A stretch of 55,976 nucleotides of DNA, from contig JAKOZG010000011.1 of NCBI GenBank assembly GCA_029780115.1, forward strand, positions 1 through 55,976. Reading direction: 5' to 3'. The notes below the pieces were generated by a model. It was not told the DNA's origin and ran no database searches. It worked only from the letters and a program-made list of their open reading frames with translations. The stretch's first letter is position 1; every line of letters starts with the position of its first letter. The stretch is from Thermotogota bacterium. GTDB taxonomy: Bacteria > Thermotogota > Thermotogae > Petrotogales > Petrotogaceae. Shown here in pieces: positions 1 through 8,085 of the stretch. Made by a program: the position numbers and the translations under genes.

Positions 1-25
1 AAACCAAAAAACAAGAAAGAGGTGA

Positions 26-277
26 AAAAACTTGCTAAACACACAACCTCCAAAGAAAACAAATACATTGACTATTTCTAGCTACAGAAGTCAAAAAAGC
101 CTAATAATATCAACAAACCTAAATCCTCAAGAATTAATAAACTCACTAGAACTAAGAACTGCATCAAGACTAACAGAACTCGTTTCAAAACAAGGAATTA
201 TTTATCTAGGAGAAGAAGATTATAGAATAAAAAAACGAGAAGAAAAAGAAAAAACCTGGCAACCACTTCAAAGATAG
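26..277 (+). pseudogene. C-terminal remnant of a DnaC-like helicase loader
   Basis: The reading frame opens right after a stop at 23-25 and has no convincing start, so only a C-terminal piece survives. The translation contains SLIISTNLNPQEL, TASRLTELV and YLGEEDYRIKK. This order (sensor-like ISTNL, then the SRL helix, then a G-E-D-Y-R end) is what DnaC/IstB-type AAA+ loaders show, and the GEDYR ending favours DnaC over IstB. Loaders of this kind are common on conjugative elements and phages, which fits the VirD4 and integrase scraps found at 3.4-3.8 kb. The beginning of the gene may lie outside the window with a frameshift near base 25. The family call rests on short motifs only. Confidence 0.45.
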
Positions 278-300
278 ATTTTAACAAATGCAGTTTTTAC

Positions 301-550
301 GGGCTACATGGGCGTCTCCATGTTTAATCGTAACAAAAAAATTTATGAATTTATTTTTTTGTAGAGACGACCTATATGGGCGTCTCATGTTTTTAAACAC
401 ATTCCACAAATCAATACGTTTAATAATATATTTCAAACCTCAATTCAAACAACTGTAGAGACGACCTATACGGGCGTCTCATGTTTTAAATCCGTTTTCA
501 ACAATCAATTCATTTTAAATTCAAAAAAAGACGCTCGTATAGAGCGTCTC
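301..550. repeat. Cluster 1 of a 23-bp palindromic repeat family
   Basis: Near-perfect palindromes with arms GAGACG / CGTCTC around a CCTATA(C/T)GG core occur at 364-386, 458-480 and, as a shorter divergent copy, 530-550. A degraded half copy lies at about 303-320. Outside the core they are usually framed by GTA...TAC or followed by ATGTTTT. Each could form a hairpin in either strand. The block 301-480 is repeated at about 2537-2715. No gene is seen in this stretch. The family could be REP/MITE-like; the sequence does not show what mobilises it. Confidence 0.85.
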
Positions 551-838
551 TACAACTATCAATCAACGTGGTTTATAATAAATTTATGAAATCAAAAATT
601 ACTACAAAAAAACTAATTATAATATTTGTCCTTTTCGTATACCTCATATAACAACACCAAATGAACAAAAAACAACTCTACCTTTCTAAGTAGTTACCTA
701 TCAATAGGCAATTAAAGCCCATTAAACCCTCAAACAACCTTACAATAAATCAATCTCTTGCAAAAAGGTATACGCAGTAATACACACCCTAAAAACCCCA
801 TATTTTTGACTAAAAAATCAAACGCGAACACATTCAAA
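551..838. other. Gene-free AT-rich spacer
   Basis: No reading frame with family resemblance, no RNA gene and no clear repeat was seen here. It separates the palindrome cluster from the IS21 scrap. Confidence 0.5.
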
Positions 839-983
839 CCTCGGATGCCCTTTCACTGATTTCTCTGGTTTCATCTCCTTCTTTTTCACATATTTACTGA
901 AATTAGAATATGTCCCTATTCAAACTCTAGGAGAAGGATACCATTTTTGTACATTTTTATTTTCCTTTTTTTGTGCATCCGAG
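839..983 (-). mobile_element. IS21-type istA fragment, about 145 bp
   Basis: Read on the minus strand, this segment is nearly identical to the region around 12286-12435, the first surviving part of the IS21 transposase gene, apart from a roughly 14-nt gap. It includes the part encoding the residues leading to KGHPRFE. Similarity ends abruptly on both sides. The segment is bounded by a 9-bp inverted repeat, CTCGGATGC (840-848) and GCATCCGAG (975-983), one side of which lies within istA sequence. It is non-coding debris now. Confidence 0.7.
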
Positions 984-1282
984 TATTGACTTTTGCATAC
1001 CTTTTGTGAAGTAGAAATGGCTTTATTTAACAGAGTTTTTGAGAAGTATTTTAATTTTATTTCCCTTCCTCAAAGGGGTAGATACAGCGTTTTATGCTCC
1101 AGCCGGGGTGGTCACTCTAATTCAAAGGCCAATTCAAAAGCAACTACCCTCTTTGTGACAATAACCGTCACAGCCACCCTTCCTCAACGGGGAATTAAAA
1201 CAGATACCCCTATGGTGAGGGAAATTAGAAACAATTTTGCTCTCAAGAGGGGAATTAAGCATATTTAGTAAGTCTTATACTT
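984..1282. other. Degenerate direct repeats, possible relic array
   Basis: Short motifs resembling CCTTCCTCAAmGGGG followed by TAGATACAG or AATTAAAAC recur at about 1066, 1178 and, more divergent, 1240. They are spaced by irregular unique sequence. The open frame that runs through them (about 993-1268) is low-complexity and resembles no protein I know. The last 70 bases recur at 2750-2820 ahead of the rpn fragment. It may be a decayed repeat array or simply repeated flank; I see no functional gene. Confidence 0.35.
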
Positions 1283-2254
1283 TTATTTTAGAATTTCTTT
1301 TAATTCGTCTAATGTGATTTCTAATAGATTATCCATGATATAATCAATTGTCTTTTCGTCGGTTTTTAAAATCTTTTCTTTTAATTCTTCTGTTAATTCT
1401 TTTCCAAACCTTTTTGTTAACAATTTCACCGCAACTTCCTTTCTTCCTTCTAGTTTGCCTTTTTCAATTCCTTCTTCTCTCAACTTTTCAGCTATTGACA
1501 TTATCAATTCACCCCTTTCAACCGATTCTTCTTTTGCTATTTTTTCCATTTCTTCTATCTCAATATCATCTTTTGTATCCAATAAGTATTTTAAACATAT
1601 CTCAAATACTTCATCAGCTTTTTCTTTGTCTTGCATTTTGTTCGTTAGTTCTACAAATAGCTTAAATGCTTTGTAAAATCGTTCTTCGTCTTTTTCAAAT
1701 GCGGTTCTCATCACTTCTATTACTACTCTTGTGTATGCTTCTCCTGCTATTTTTGCTTTCGATTTCGGTGAGAAGTCATATACTTCATATTCATAGCTGG
1801 GTATGTATCTTTTTATTTCTTCGGGTATGTCTTTGTTTCCTTCAATTAGTTTTATTAAATTCGTTTCTATGTTCCATATCGTTTCTCCATGGTACACTAC
1901 TATCGGTATTATTATTGGTATCTTGTGTTTCGTTTTGTCGTATTTTTCTTCCCATATTTTGAGTATGTATTTTAATAATTGGAATATGACTTTCTTGTCT
2001 TTATAACTCTTGTGCTCAAATAATATGTATATATATCCTTCATGGTTGTTTATTTTGGTTTTCCACAGTAAATCTGATTGCATATTTTGAAATTCCTCAT
2101 CTACATAGCTTCCATTTTCTTTTTCTATATGTTCTAAGTCTATCGCTTGTGCTACTTTTTCTGGTAAGTAGTTTCGTAGAAAGTCTTTTGCTATTTCTAT
2201 GTCTCCAAAGTTTCTTTTGAAAAAGGCATCGTGTGGATTGTTTATTTCATTCAT
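1283..2254 (-). CDS. Rpn-family PD-(D/E)XK nuclease / putative transposase
   Basis: A 323-residue protein of the Rpn (YhgA-like, PDDEXK_2) family. These are DNA endonucleases linked to RecA-independent recombination and, in some cases, phage defence. The N-terminus has the family signature HDAFFKRNF. The nuclease residues appear as S-D-L-L-W-K (around residue 80) followed by F-E-H-K-S (around residue 101). The C-terminal third is charged, with repeated EKGK/EEGIEKG stretches typical of the variable tail. The ATG at 2254 has a GAGGA ribosome site seven bases upstream. It stands alone among palindromic repeats, and a second copy of its 3' end lies at 2821-3123. Family call is firm; biological role is not. 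Confidence 0.88.
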   Translation of the reverse strand: MNEINNPHDAFFKRNFGDIEIAKDFLRNYLPEKVAQAIDLEHIEKENGSYVDEEFQNMQSDLLWKTKINNHEGYIYILFEHKSYKDKKVIFQLLKYILKIWEEKYDKTKHKIPIIIPIVVYHGETIWNIETNLIKLIEGNKDIPEEIKRYIPSYEYEVYDFSPKSKAKIAGEAYTRVVIEVMRTAFEKDEERFYKAFKLFVELTNKMQDKEKADEVFEICLKYLLDTKDDIEIEEMEKIAKEESVERGELIMSIAEKLREEGIEKGKLEGRKEVAVKLLTKRFGKELTEELKEKILKTDEKTIDYIMDNLLEITLDELKEILK

Positions 2255-2532
2255 TAATTGTCCTCGCTTTGTTTGTAGGTTTTAAGTCTTCTAATTAAAT
2301 TATACCATAATAGGGAAGGTTTTTGCTGGAAAGTGAAATTCACCTTCTGTGAAGGGGTGGATACATGGACTTAAGTCAAGATAGTAGACAGAAAAAAGTA
2401 AGGAGACGCCCATATAGGTCGTCTCTACATTGGATTTAATCATGGTTGAGTCAATTATTGAACGGTAAATATAAAATTAATGTTTTGAATTTAACAGCAA
2501 TTTATTATAACCAACATTAATTTTTAGTTGTA
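2255..2532. other. Intergenic with one palindromic repeat
   Basis: This stretch upstream of rpn contains one good copy of the 23-bp palindrome in the opposite phase (2403-2425, followed by TAC) and otherwise no gene. The start of the stretch should contain the rpn promoter, but no confident -35/-10 pair was picked. Confidence 0.6.
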
Positions 2533-2715
2533 GAGAAGTGCTACATGCGTGTCTCACGGTTTAATCGTAACAAAAAAATATGAATTTATTTTTTTGTAGA
2601 GACGACCTATACGGGCGTCTCACGGTTTTAAACACATTCCAAAAATCGATACGTTTAATAATATATTTCAAACCTCAATTCAAGCAACTGTAGAGACGCC
2701 CCTGTAGGTCGTCTC
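2533..2715. repeat. Cluster 2 of the palindrome family, duplicate of 301-480
   Basis: Palindromes lie at 2533-2555 (degraded), 2599-2621 and 2693-2715. The sequence between them, including the AACACATTCC and ACGTTTAATAATATATTTC stretches, matches 301-480 closely. So a block of about 180 bp, not just the palindrome, was duplicated. The next 100 bases match the downstream flank of rpn. Confidence 0.85.
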
Positions 2716-2820
2716 TAAATCTGACTAATCAAAATCACATTTATCTCTTCAAAAAGGGGAATTAGAAACAATTCTGCTCTCAAGAGGTAAATTAATAATT
2801 ATTTAGTAAGTATTATACTT

Positions 2821-3123
2821 TTATTTTAGAATTTCTTTTAATTCGTCTAATGTGATTTCTAATAGATTGTCTCCTATGTAATTTATTGTTTTTTCATCTG
2901 TGTTTCTAATCTTTTCTTTTAATTCTTCAGTTAGCTTTATACCAAATTTTTTTGATAATAACTTAATAGTAAATTCCTTTCTTTCTTCTAGTTTACCTTT
3001 TTCAATACCTTTTTCCATTCCTTCTTCTCTCAACTTTTCAGCTATTGACATTATCAATTTACCCCTTTCAACCGATTCTTCTTTTGCTATTTTTTCCATT
3101 TCTTCTATCTCTTTGAATTCTTC
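2821..3123 (-). pseudogene. 3' fragment of a second rpn gene
   Basis: The last roughly 100 codons match the C-terminal tail of the intact Rpn protein at 1283-2254 (shared EEMEKIAKEESVERG and ITLDELKEILK). The nuclease domain is absent. The frame continues to 3237 only because it reads antisense through an unrelated fragment, so the first 30 or so residues of that longer frame are not Rpn sequence. The copy has diverged by a few substitutions and a short EKGIEKG expansion. Confidence 0.85.
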
Positions 3124-3150
3124 TATGTCCTCTCTGAATCCAACTCTTTT

Positions 3151-3336
3151 TTGAATAGTTCTATGAATGCATTTTTGTGTCTGATGGAATACATAGAATT
3201 TAAGACCAGCCAACAGAATTTTGCCATAAGGACGCATATAGATACCCTAGGGCAAAAGATATTGAAGATACTTGATATACCAATTCCAAAGGTGATAACA
3301 CCTTATGAAGAATTCAGAGAAAAGCTGAATATATGA
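3151..3336 (+). pseudogene. Possible C-terminal scrap of a DNA methyltransferase
   Basis: The 50-residue end contains KTSQQNFAIRTHIDTLGQK and ILDIPIPK. A pattern of an IDTLG turn followed by P-I-P-K is seen at the C-termini of N6-adenine DNA methylase subunits of restriction systems. No catalytic NPPY or SAM motif is present, so this could only be a remnant. It abuts the rpn fragment head to head. The assignment is tentative. Confidence 0.3.
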
Positions 3337-3434
3337 TGCAAAAAAGCTAAAACAGTGATTAACAAAGGAAAAGAGGGGCATGTAGTGACACTTTTGAAAA
3401 AACAAAAGCATACAAAATCTCTTTTTTCATTTAT

Positions 3435-3663
3435 TCATGCCCGTTTTATGATTATTACATTCTTGTAACTGTCAAACTCAGGAAAATGGTCTGTTTCTTC
3501 TAAGGCATCAAATAGTAAATCTACTGAATTTTTAAAGTTTTCATCATTTTTTCTTGCTTCAGATACATTAATCATCTCTAGTAATGTTGAAAAGTTTTGT
3601 TCTTCCTTTGGAGCTTTATAGTAAATATATCCTATAAGGGCTGTATAATATAGTTTCTCTATG
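3435..3663 (-). pseudogene. VirD4/TraG-type conjugation coupling protein remnant
   Basis: A 75-residue minus-strand frame reads KLYYTALIGYIYYKAPKEEQ, then NFSTLLEMINVSEA, then FKNSVDLLFDALEE. This matches the family pattern (membrane-proximal helices then the EEQNF..LLEM.. segment) of VirD4-like coupling ATPases of Gram-positive conjugative elements. Neither the Walker A nor Walker B region is present and the frame ends at TGA 3435-3437. It is a broken piece of an ICE transfer module. Confidence 0.6.
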
Positions 3664-3830
3664 GAGGTGACCCCATCTTTGATACTCCTAAATCTGATAG
3701 CAGTCGTAGAAATATCCCCTTAACTAAAAACACCTTAAAGCTTTTAAAAGAAATACGAAATAAGCATAAATCCAAACAAATATTTAGCCCTGACCAACTA
3801 GTATTTTGTAAATTTGATGGGAAACCCTAG
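3660..3830 (+). pseudogene. Tyrosine recombinase (phage/ICE integrase) fragment
   Basis: The frame encodes DTPKSDSSRRNIPLTKNT, then LKLLKEIRNK, then DQLVFCKFDGKP and a TAG stop at 3828-3830. The SSRRNIPL turn and the L-V-F-C-K-x-D-G-K-P segment are hallmarks of the catalytic-domain lead-in of Tn916-type integrases. The Arg-Lys-His-Arg-Tyr catalytic set downstream is missing. It overlaps the edge of the VirD4 scrap on the other strand, so two rearranged pieces have been joined. The roughly 100 bases after it hold no recognisable gene. Confidence 0.6.
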
Positions 3831-3933
3831 ATATATATACATGATGATAAAGAAATACAGTTAGAAGCTATTAATAAATTAGAAAATAATGATTATAATG
3901 CCCCCAATTATCCACAGTTTTTACATAACAAAT

Positions 3934-5481
3934 CTAATATGGGATATTTTGATAGTCTATTTGTTCAGAACTTGCTTCAATTTTAAAGACACTTCCTGAA
4001 GTATCTAATCGATAAAAATTATCTTCTTCCAATTCTAAATTATTATATTTATTTTTCATATCATTTCTTAAAGCTTCATCATATAAATCAACTTCTTTAT
4101 AATTAGGATCTATATAATCTATATTTTTCCTTTTAACAAAAGCCACCCTTTGTAAAAGATTATGAGTTTCCTCAGTAGCACCAGTATCTATAACAGAAAG
4201 AGCTTTATAAAATGCAATGTATTCATTTGGTAAAAACCAATTACCCCTATCATAATCTAAGTATAGCTTACCATTAGTAGAATCTACAAGAAACCACTCA
4301 CCTTCAATAAAAACTTCTACAAAAAAGTGTCCTGCAACACTATAAAGGTAACAACCATCTTCAATCCATTCTAACTTTGCACAATCAACAATTACTGTAG
4401 GTATTCCCTTTGCTCTGGCTAAAGCAGCAAAAGCTGTTGCATAAGTTGTACAACCTCCTATTATAGGAGTAGATAAAATTTTTGAAGCAGATACTTCAAA
4501 AATTTTAGATGGTCTTTCATCTGTAGGTATTGTTCTTAAAAGATTATATATTTCTTTTAAAGTTGAGATATTTTTTTCATCATTAATTAATTCTGCCACC
4601 TTTTCAACTTGAGGAGTTATATTTACAACTTCATCTTCTTCTAAAAAAGACGATAAATTTGAATAATCAGGGTTAGTAAATAAACCTTTAAAAACTTTTG
4701 GGGTATGACCACTAGATTCCCAAACTATATTTTCTGTTGGGTTATCATTTACATATTTTACATATTTTGTTTGAACAATTCTATCAAAAGCTTCTCGAAA
4801 TAATGGGTTATTTGAATATTCTTCTTTAACTATTTTTATGTTTTTTGCAGAAATTAATAATACTGGTTTTTTATCAACAAATGTAAGTTTAAAGTATAGC
4901 CCATTTTCTTCAGTAATATTATCCAACTCTCTCAAACTCATGCCATACAATTCATTTGATAATTCATAACTAAGTCTATCACCAATAATATGTATTAAAA
5001 TTCCTTTATTATTTCTTTCAGAAAAGTAATTAAATGAAAATCCGAGAGTTGAAGTAATACCATAATTATTTCTTAAAATATCTCTAACAACTATTGTAGG
5101 TTCTTCATCTCCATATACATCACGTATTTCAAGAGAATCATCTTTTTCAGTAAAATATGCTAAAATATTTAAATTATCATTTACTGCTAATTCTAGCGGA
5201 TTATTTAAACCTACCCAATCTCCATCCCAAGCATAAAATAAATAGTTAGAATTAGGTATAGCAGCTATTTTTACCTTATCATTTTTAGCGTAATATTCTT
5301 TATCAGGAGATTTAATAATTTCCCCTTCCCCTATCTTCTTAACTTCTACAGAATATTCACCTATAAAATTTTCACTACTTTTTTCTGTAAAACAACCTGT
5401 TAGTGAGAAAATCAAAAATACTAATAAAATGAATATGTAGATTTTTTTATAAAAATTATGTTTATACACTTGCCTCCCCAC
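3934..5481 (-). CDS. Secreted lipoprotein with transglutaminase-like domain
   Basis: A 515-residue predicted lipoprotein. A hydrophobic signal (YIFILLVFLIFSLTGC) ends in a lipobox cysteine at about residue 30. Residues 40-95 resemble a bacterial surface repeat (GEGEIIKSPDKEYYAKND, then YLFYAWDGDW). The C-terminal half carries a transglutaminase/papain-like fold with a visible triad: Cys in GGCTTYATAF, His in AGHFFVEV and Asp in FLVDSTNG. It probably acts on cell-surface protein or peptidoglycan partners; the substrate is unknown. Start is either GTG at 5481 or GTG at 5469, the latter close behind GGGGAGG. It sits between ICE debris and the CRISPR array and has no evident operon partner. Confidence 0.75.
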   Translation of the reverse strand: MGRQVYKHNFYKKIYIFILLVFLIFSLTGCFTEKSSENFIGEYSVEVKKIGEGEIIKSPDKEYYAKNDKVKIAAIPNSNYLFYAWDGDWVGLNNPLELAVNDNLNILAYFTEKDDSLEIRDVYGDEEPTIVVRDILRNNYGITSTLGFSFNYFSERNNKGILIHIIGDRLSYELSNELYGMSLRELDNITEENGLYFKLTFVDKKPVLLISAKNIKIVKEEYSNNPLFREAFDRIVQTKYVKYVNDNPTENIVWESSGHTPKVFKGLFTNPDYSNLSSFLEEDEVVNITPQVEKVAELINDEKNISTLKEIYNLLRTIPTDERPSKIFEVSASKILSTPIIGGCTTYATAFAALARAKGIPTVIVDCAKLEWIEDGCYLYSVAGHFFVEVFIEGEWFLVDSTNGKLYLDYDRGNWFLPNEYIAFYKALSVIDTGATEETHNLLQRVAFVKRKNIDYIDPNYKEVDLYDEALRNDMKNKYNNLELEEDNFYRLDTSGSVFKIEASSEQIDYQNIPY

Positions 5482-5504
5482 CTTTCTTAAATTAACTTAT
5501 TTGA

Positions 5505-6465
5505 GTTTCCATTCCTCATAGGTAGGATAAAAAGAATATACATCCGTATTATATTATGTTTACATATATTTTGTTTCCATTCCTCATAGGTAGGATAAAA
5601 AGTTTTAGGGGGCAAGCAAAATGCTATCAATATTTACTGTTTCCATTCCTCATAGGTAGGATAAAAAGGATAGAAACAATAGCTGAATGGGCTTATCAGA
5701 ATGAGTTTCCATTCCTCATAGGTAGGATAAAAAGCTGGAACAGGTAAAAGTTATTTTATTAGACATATTTGTTTCCATTCCTCATAGGTAGGATAAAAAG
5801 GTAAATGAGGTGAGAAAGCATGGCAATAATTCCAACTGTTTCCATTCCTTATAGGTAGGATAAAAAGTGAAGAATTGAACGTAACAGATGAGCCCGATAA
5901 TGAAAGTTTCCATTCCTCATAGGTAGGATAAAAAGTCTTCGGACCAGTGGGCGGGTATGAAGACCTTCATAAGTTTCCATTCCTCATAGGTAGGATAAAA
6001 AGGTAAGAGAAATACTGAAAGAAGCTATAATCCCGTACAAGTTTCCATTCCTCATAGGTAGGATAAAAAGGGAAGATGGCGAGATTTCATACACGCCTCT
6101 ATGGCGTTTCCATTCCTCATAGGTAGGATAAAAAGTAAAGTTGAAATTTTATCATGATTTTCACCATCATGTTTCCATTCCTCATAGGTAGGATAAAAAG
6201 CAAAAACTCATGACGGTCGAGAATTGTTAGTTGATAGTTTCCATTCCTCATAGGTAGGATAAAAAGGCAAGACGGGGGAGATGCAGAAGGCGGATTTGGA
6301 ATTAGTTTCCATTCCTCATAGGTAGGATAAAAAGTATATGATGCTTTTGCAAGTACGCTTGGAGATTTGTGTTTCCATTCCTCATAGGTAGGATAAAAAG
6401 GAAAATACAGTAGATAACAGAGTTTTAGAAGTTCTGTTTCCATTCCTCATAGGTAGGATAAAAAG
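5505..6465 (-). CRISPR. CRISPR array, 15 repeats and 14 spacers
   Basis: Fifteen 30-bp repeats begin GTTTCCATTCCTCATAGG and end GATAAAAAG as given on the plus strand. They start at 5505, 5573, 5639, 5705, 5771, 5838, 5906, 5973, 6041, 6106, 6171, 6237, 6305, 6371 and 6436. Spacers are 35-38 bp and all different. Only the repeat at 5838 varies (C to T in CCTCATAGG). On the minus strand the repeat ends in ATGGAAAC, the usual 8-nt 5' handle form of type I-B/III arrays, and the cas6 remnant and leader lie at the high-coordinate side. Transcription is therefore inferred to run leftward from about 6480. Confidence 0.98.
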
Positions 6466-6731
6466 CCATAAGACTACTATAAATACTATATCATAAAAAT
6501 TTATGACTGTCAAGCTAATTTATTAAATTAACGTAAAATAGACTTCTAACATTTATTTTATAAATATTGTGTCTTTTATAACTATTCTGTCGATCCCCCA
6601 GGGTTTTACCCTTATTGTAGGTTGACAGCACATATATTTCTTTTTAGAAAATTAATTTTACTTGATTTTCTGTTTATATTATGGTACCATATATTAAGAA
6701 TACAAAAACTATGTTAATAAAAAAGGTAGGA
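6466..6731 (-). promoter_or_regulatory. Probable CRISPR leader
   Basis: AT-rich gene-free sequence between the last repeat and cas6. It contains a distinctive GC-richer patch, CGATCCCCCAGGG near 6591, followed by TAGGTTGACAGC, in an otherwise plain region. The side next to cas genes and with the most conserved repeats is normally the leader side. A divergent promoter for cas6 must also lie here. Exact promoter elements were not resolved. Confidence 0.5.
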
Positions 6732-6737
6732 GATAAT

Positions 6738-7485
6738 TATCAGACTAAATATTCAATTTTCTTTTGATAAACTGATTCTACCAATAAATTATAACCATAT
6801 TATTCAAGCTTTTATTCTCCAACTAATAAATGATGCCGAATATAGAAAATTCATTCATAACCAAGGATATTTATACAAAAAACGCAGTTATAAAATGTTT
6901 TCATTTTCTCGATTAAATGGCGAATTTAAAATTAACCCTCACGATAAAACTATCGAGTTTTTTGAAAATGTTAATTTGATAGTTTCATCTCTTGATGAAA
7001 ATATAATAAGATATGTTGCTGATTCATTGTTGTTTAAAAGTGAATTTGAATTAATTAATCAAAAAATTTATGTTGAAAAAATTGAATACAAAGATGAGGA
7101 AATACATAATAATCACCTCCAGATTAAAACTCTTTCTCCAATAACCGTTTATTCAACTATTCAAAAAAATTCTTCAAAAAAAACAATATATTATTCCCCT
7201 TCCGAAAAAGAATTTTCAAAACTAATAATAGAAAATTTAAAATCCAAATATTTAGCATTTTATAAGATTGATGAAGAAGAAGTTTCTTTCAATGAAAATT
7301 TTGTTATTAAAGAAAAAAACGGTAGTAAGTCAAAGCTTGTAATAACTTACTATAAAAATTTTATAATTAAAGGTTGGCATGGATTGTTTGAAATAAAGGG
7401 AGACCCAAGATTATTAAAAATTGGTTATGATGCTGGATTTGGTGCAAAGAATTCTCAAGGTTTTGGTCTAGTAGATATGGTTTGA
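6738..7485 (+). pseudogene. cas6: cas6 CRISPR RNA endonuclease, frameshifted and without standard start
   Basis: Cas6 processes CRISPR precursor RNA. The C-terminal part (from 6895) shows FSFSRLNGEF early and the glycine-rich ending GYDAGFGAKNSQGFGLVD typical of Cas6. The expected N-terminus is also present: IRLNIQFSFDKLILP is encoded at 6738-6780 just after AGGTAGGAG. It is in a different frame from PINYNHIIQAFILQLI, which follows directly, so a +1 shift lies at the CCC run around 6780. The only codons near the ribosome site are ATA, ATT and ATC; no ATG, GTG or TTG starts this frame before a stop at 6726. Initiating at the internal ATG 6895 would drop the first ferredoxin-like strands. Likely inactive, unless the shift is a sequencing error. 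Confidence 0.75.
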
Positions 7486-7522
7486 TTTTTTATATAAGAA
7501 GGTGATTCAAAGGGGTTTATTG

Positions 7523-7699
7523 ATGCTTAAAATAGCTAAACCAAAAAATGATAGGGAAAAGAACATGGAATCTTTTTTACCCACTTCAGAAATAGCAAAA
7601 AATAGAAGAGAAAGAAGTTTACCGCAATCACCTACTAAAGGTTTCTTAGAAGAAGTTCTAAGAGGAATAAAAGCAGTAGACTCATTCTCCAATTGTTGA
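7523..7699 (+). CDS. Small unknown protein downstream of cas6
   Basis: A 58-residue frame beginning MLKIAKPKNDREK after an AAGGGG-like site 8-10 bases upstream. It is polar and lysine/arginine-rich and shows no motif I recognise. The position just after cas6 might hint at a leftover of a lost cas gene, but that is a guess from location. It may not be a gene at all. Confidence 0.2.
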   Translation: MLKIAKPKNDREKNMESFLPTSEIAKNRRERSLPQSPTKGFLEEVLRGIKAVDSFSNC

Positions 7700-7745
7700 A
7701 AAAGGAACGAAAAGTGTTCATTTAACCTTTTGAACGAACAAAGCC

Positions 7746-7928
7746 TTAAGTTAAAGAATGACGAGAATAACCAGTTCTACCGACATGGGGATTGTTAAAT
7801 TCAGGAATAACAGACCAATCTATTTGATTTATCAAATCGAGTAAATATTTAAACTCAGAATGTTTATTAAAATAATCGGAATAAACGAAATCGAAATACA
7901 GTTGTTTAGATTCAGAATAAAGAGACAT
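7746..7928 (-). pseudogene. Transposase N-terminal fragment (IS4/IS5 type)
   Basis: Sixty codons with a good start: ATG 7928 behind AAGGAGG. The protein contains FKYLLDLINQIDWSVI and then HVGRTGYSRHSL. A D-W-S-x-I helix followed by G-R-x-G-Y-x-x-x-x-L is the usual N-terminal domain (DUF772-like) of IS1182/IS5-group transposases. It stops at 7746 before any DDE residue. No terminal inverted repeats were identified around it, and 7929-8067 holds no other gene. Confidence 0.5.
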
Positions 7929-8085
7929 GTGGGAACCTCCTTACGGGATAATAAATTTGTGGTAGAAAATACATTATAACGTAGGGAGGTAACCACTTCA
8001 AACACAAGGTATTAAAAGTTAGTTAAATTCCGTGTTTTGGAATTTCTGAAGGCAGTATTTTATTTTTTTGCTAGGGGGAAAAGCT

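Noticed and set aside
993-1268. 91-codon frame as a protein gene
   Set aside because: It reads through degenerate direct repeats, has no convincing ribosome site and matches no family.
1348-2006. Several plus-strand frames opposite rpn
   Set aside because: They are antisense to a clear Rpn nuclease and are hydrophobic only because of its charged, AT-rich coding sequence.
5556-6443. Open frames on both strands running through the CRISPR array
   Set aside because: They consist of repeat translations (FPFLIGRIK or ILPMRNGN periodically) and have no separate coding signal.
5505-6465. Exact CRISPR subtype
   Set aside because: Repeat form hints at type I-B or III, but without effector genes no subtype can be assigned.
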